This document shows, in pieces, positions 6,448 to 6,953 of a DNA stretch of 6,953 nt. The stretch's first letter is position 1. Each line of letters begins with the position of its first letter. The notes beneath the pieces are model-generated. The model saw only the letters and a program-made list of their open reading frames with translations, made no database searches and had not been told where the DNA came from. The DNA lies in NCBI GenBank assembly GCA_030613795.1, contig JAUWLG010000065.1:1-6953 (forward strand), given 5' to 3'. Position numbers and translations under genes: made by a program. This DNA comes from Helicobacteraceae bacterium (GTDB lineage: Bacteria; Campylobacterota; Campylobacteria; Campylobacterales; Sulfurimonadaceae).

Positions 6448-6453
6448 ATTGTA
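6448..6453 (-). promoter_or_regulatory. Candidate -10 element (TACAAT) for the stress gene cluster
   Basis: The complement reads TTTGCGC followed by TACAAT and G, one mismatch from TATAAT, in the same T-rich context as the promoter at 4500. Transcription would start near 6442, giving a leader of about 70 bases to the ATG at 6372. No clear -35 box is seen. Confidence 0.4.
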
Positions 6454-6509
6454 GCGCAAATTTATGATTTTTATAAGTGTCCTGAAGATAAAGATGAGGC
6501 AAATATGAC

Positions 6510-6515
6510 TATAAT
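6510..6515 (+). promoter_or_regulatory. Candidate -10 element (TATAAT) for the lipoprotein gene
   Basis: A perfect TATAAT follows ATGAC in the divergent intergenic gap. No -35 match is found at the usual distance. A start near 6522 would leave about 52 bases of leader before the ATG at 6574. Confidence 0.5.
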
Positions 6516-6573
6516 CAATGATACAAATGGCTAATTGTATTTGCAGTTAAGATCCAAAATATGAAGGTAACAT

Positions 6574-6953
6574 ATGGTTTTAAGAACGCTGTTTATGATG
6601 TTGTCACTGTTGTTACTGAGTGCTTGTGTGTCAAAAAGTTCATCTTCTGCCAATGCGACTTCACTCGAAGAAGAGAAAAAACACAAGATCGAGAGTGAAG
6701 AGCTGCGCCTGTTAATGCGTGAATTGGACATGGTTGTTTATGACAGGCAGAAGAGTGAACTTGACCGTGATGATATGCGCCGTAGATATGCCCTGAATCT
6801 TGCCGATGTCGTCAAAGAGCTTGCTTCTAAGATCGAGCATATCCCTCAGGATGGCTTAGGTGAAAACCACACTAACAAAGATAGAAAAATTTATATGTAT
6901 TATGCTCGTGAACTTTATAAAAACGGTGAAGAGATCAATGACCTTGCACAAAA
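6574..6953 (+). CDS. Putative outer- or inner-membrane lipoprotein, 3' end outside window
   Basis: The frame is open from ATG at 6574 to the window end (126 codons). The first 17 residues form a lipoprotein signal peptide: a basic R4, a leucine-rich core and the lipobox LSAC with the modified cysteine at C18. A serine-rich linker follows (about 20-28). A charged helical region (about 30-75, rich in Glu, Lys and Arg) comes next, with SEELRLLMRELDMVVYDRQ, then RRRYALNLADVVKELASKI and a polar stretch containing KIYMYYARELYKNGEEI. The second part resembles a helical, possibly cytochrome-like or sensor-like fold, but no CxxCH heme site is seen in the portion present, and I do not recognise the family. 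GAAGGT at 6563-6568 gives the ribosome site, five bases upstream. It is transcribed divergently from the stress gene cluster. Confidence 0.8.
   Translation, partial: MVLRTLFMMLSLLLLSACVSKSSSSANATSLEEEKKHKIESEELRLLMRELDMVVYDRQKSELDRDDMRRRYALNLADVVKELASKIEHIPQDGLGENHTNKDRKIYMYYARELYKNGEEINDLAQ

Noticed and set aside
6373..6459. Longer form of the universal stress protein starting at TTG (29 extra residues)
   Set aside because: The extension does not match the Usp N-terminus, lacks a ribosome site, and begins within the likely promoter; AGGAGC before the ATG at 6372 is decisive.
6531..6731. Minus-strand frame of 66 codons overlapping the lipoprotein start
   Set aside because: It is opposite the lipoprotein signal peptide and ribosome site, and its serine-rich product reflects the complement of that gene.

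Overview
The window looks like a chromosomal segment from a free-living proteobacterium-like organism, most likely a member of Campylobacterota (Epsilonproteobacteria) of the Sulfurovum/Sulfurimonas type. This rests on moderate GC content, AT-rich intergenic gaps, promoter-like sites of the form TTTGCTATAATG without a recognisable -35 box, and the flavour of the encoded proteins. It is an inference from composition and remembered family resemblance, not from a marker gene; no rRNA, tRNA, mobile element or CRISPR array is present.

Layout. Positions 1-4478 hold a tightly spaced plus-strand ion-transport operon: the end of a PsiE-like small membrane protein (1-140), a 905-residue P2-type cation ATPase of the CtpF/PacL-like kind (162-2879), and a 530-residue Kef-type cation:proton antiporter with a C-terminal Rossmann (TrkA-N/RCK) domain (2886-4478). 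The gaps are 21 and 6 bases and each gene has a good ribosome binding site. A 67-residue membrane-anchored coiled-coil protein follows (4533-4736), with its own extended -10 promoter close behind the antiporter stop codon.

A minus-strand cluster meets this head-on with only 6 bases between stop codons. Read in its own direction it is a tandem universal stress protein (6372-5509), a VOC/glyoxalase-fold protein (5478-5083) and an 80-residue membrane protein resembling DUF6868 (4985-4743). A divergent gap of about 200 bases (6373-6573) carries -10-like sites on both strands. It separates the stress cluster from a plus-strand lipoprotein gene that runs off the window end (6574-6953).

Working together: the plus-strand operon would combine ATP-driven cation transport with proton-coupled, nucleotide-gated cation exchange at the inner membrane. 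The minus-strand cluster looks like a general stress set. A shared role in ion or pH stress is plausible from proximity but unproven. I did not find a clearly new system. The best leads are an apparent internal deletion in the PsiE-like protein, a missing transport-site aspartate in the ATPase, missing Kef-type regulatory acids in the antiporter, the unrecognised 67-residue membrane coiled-coil protein, and a roughly two-fold excess of GATC sites.
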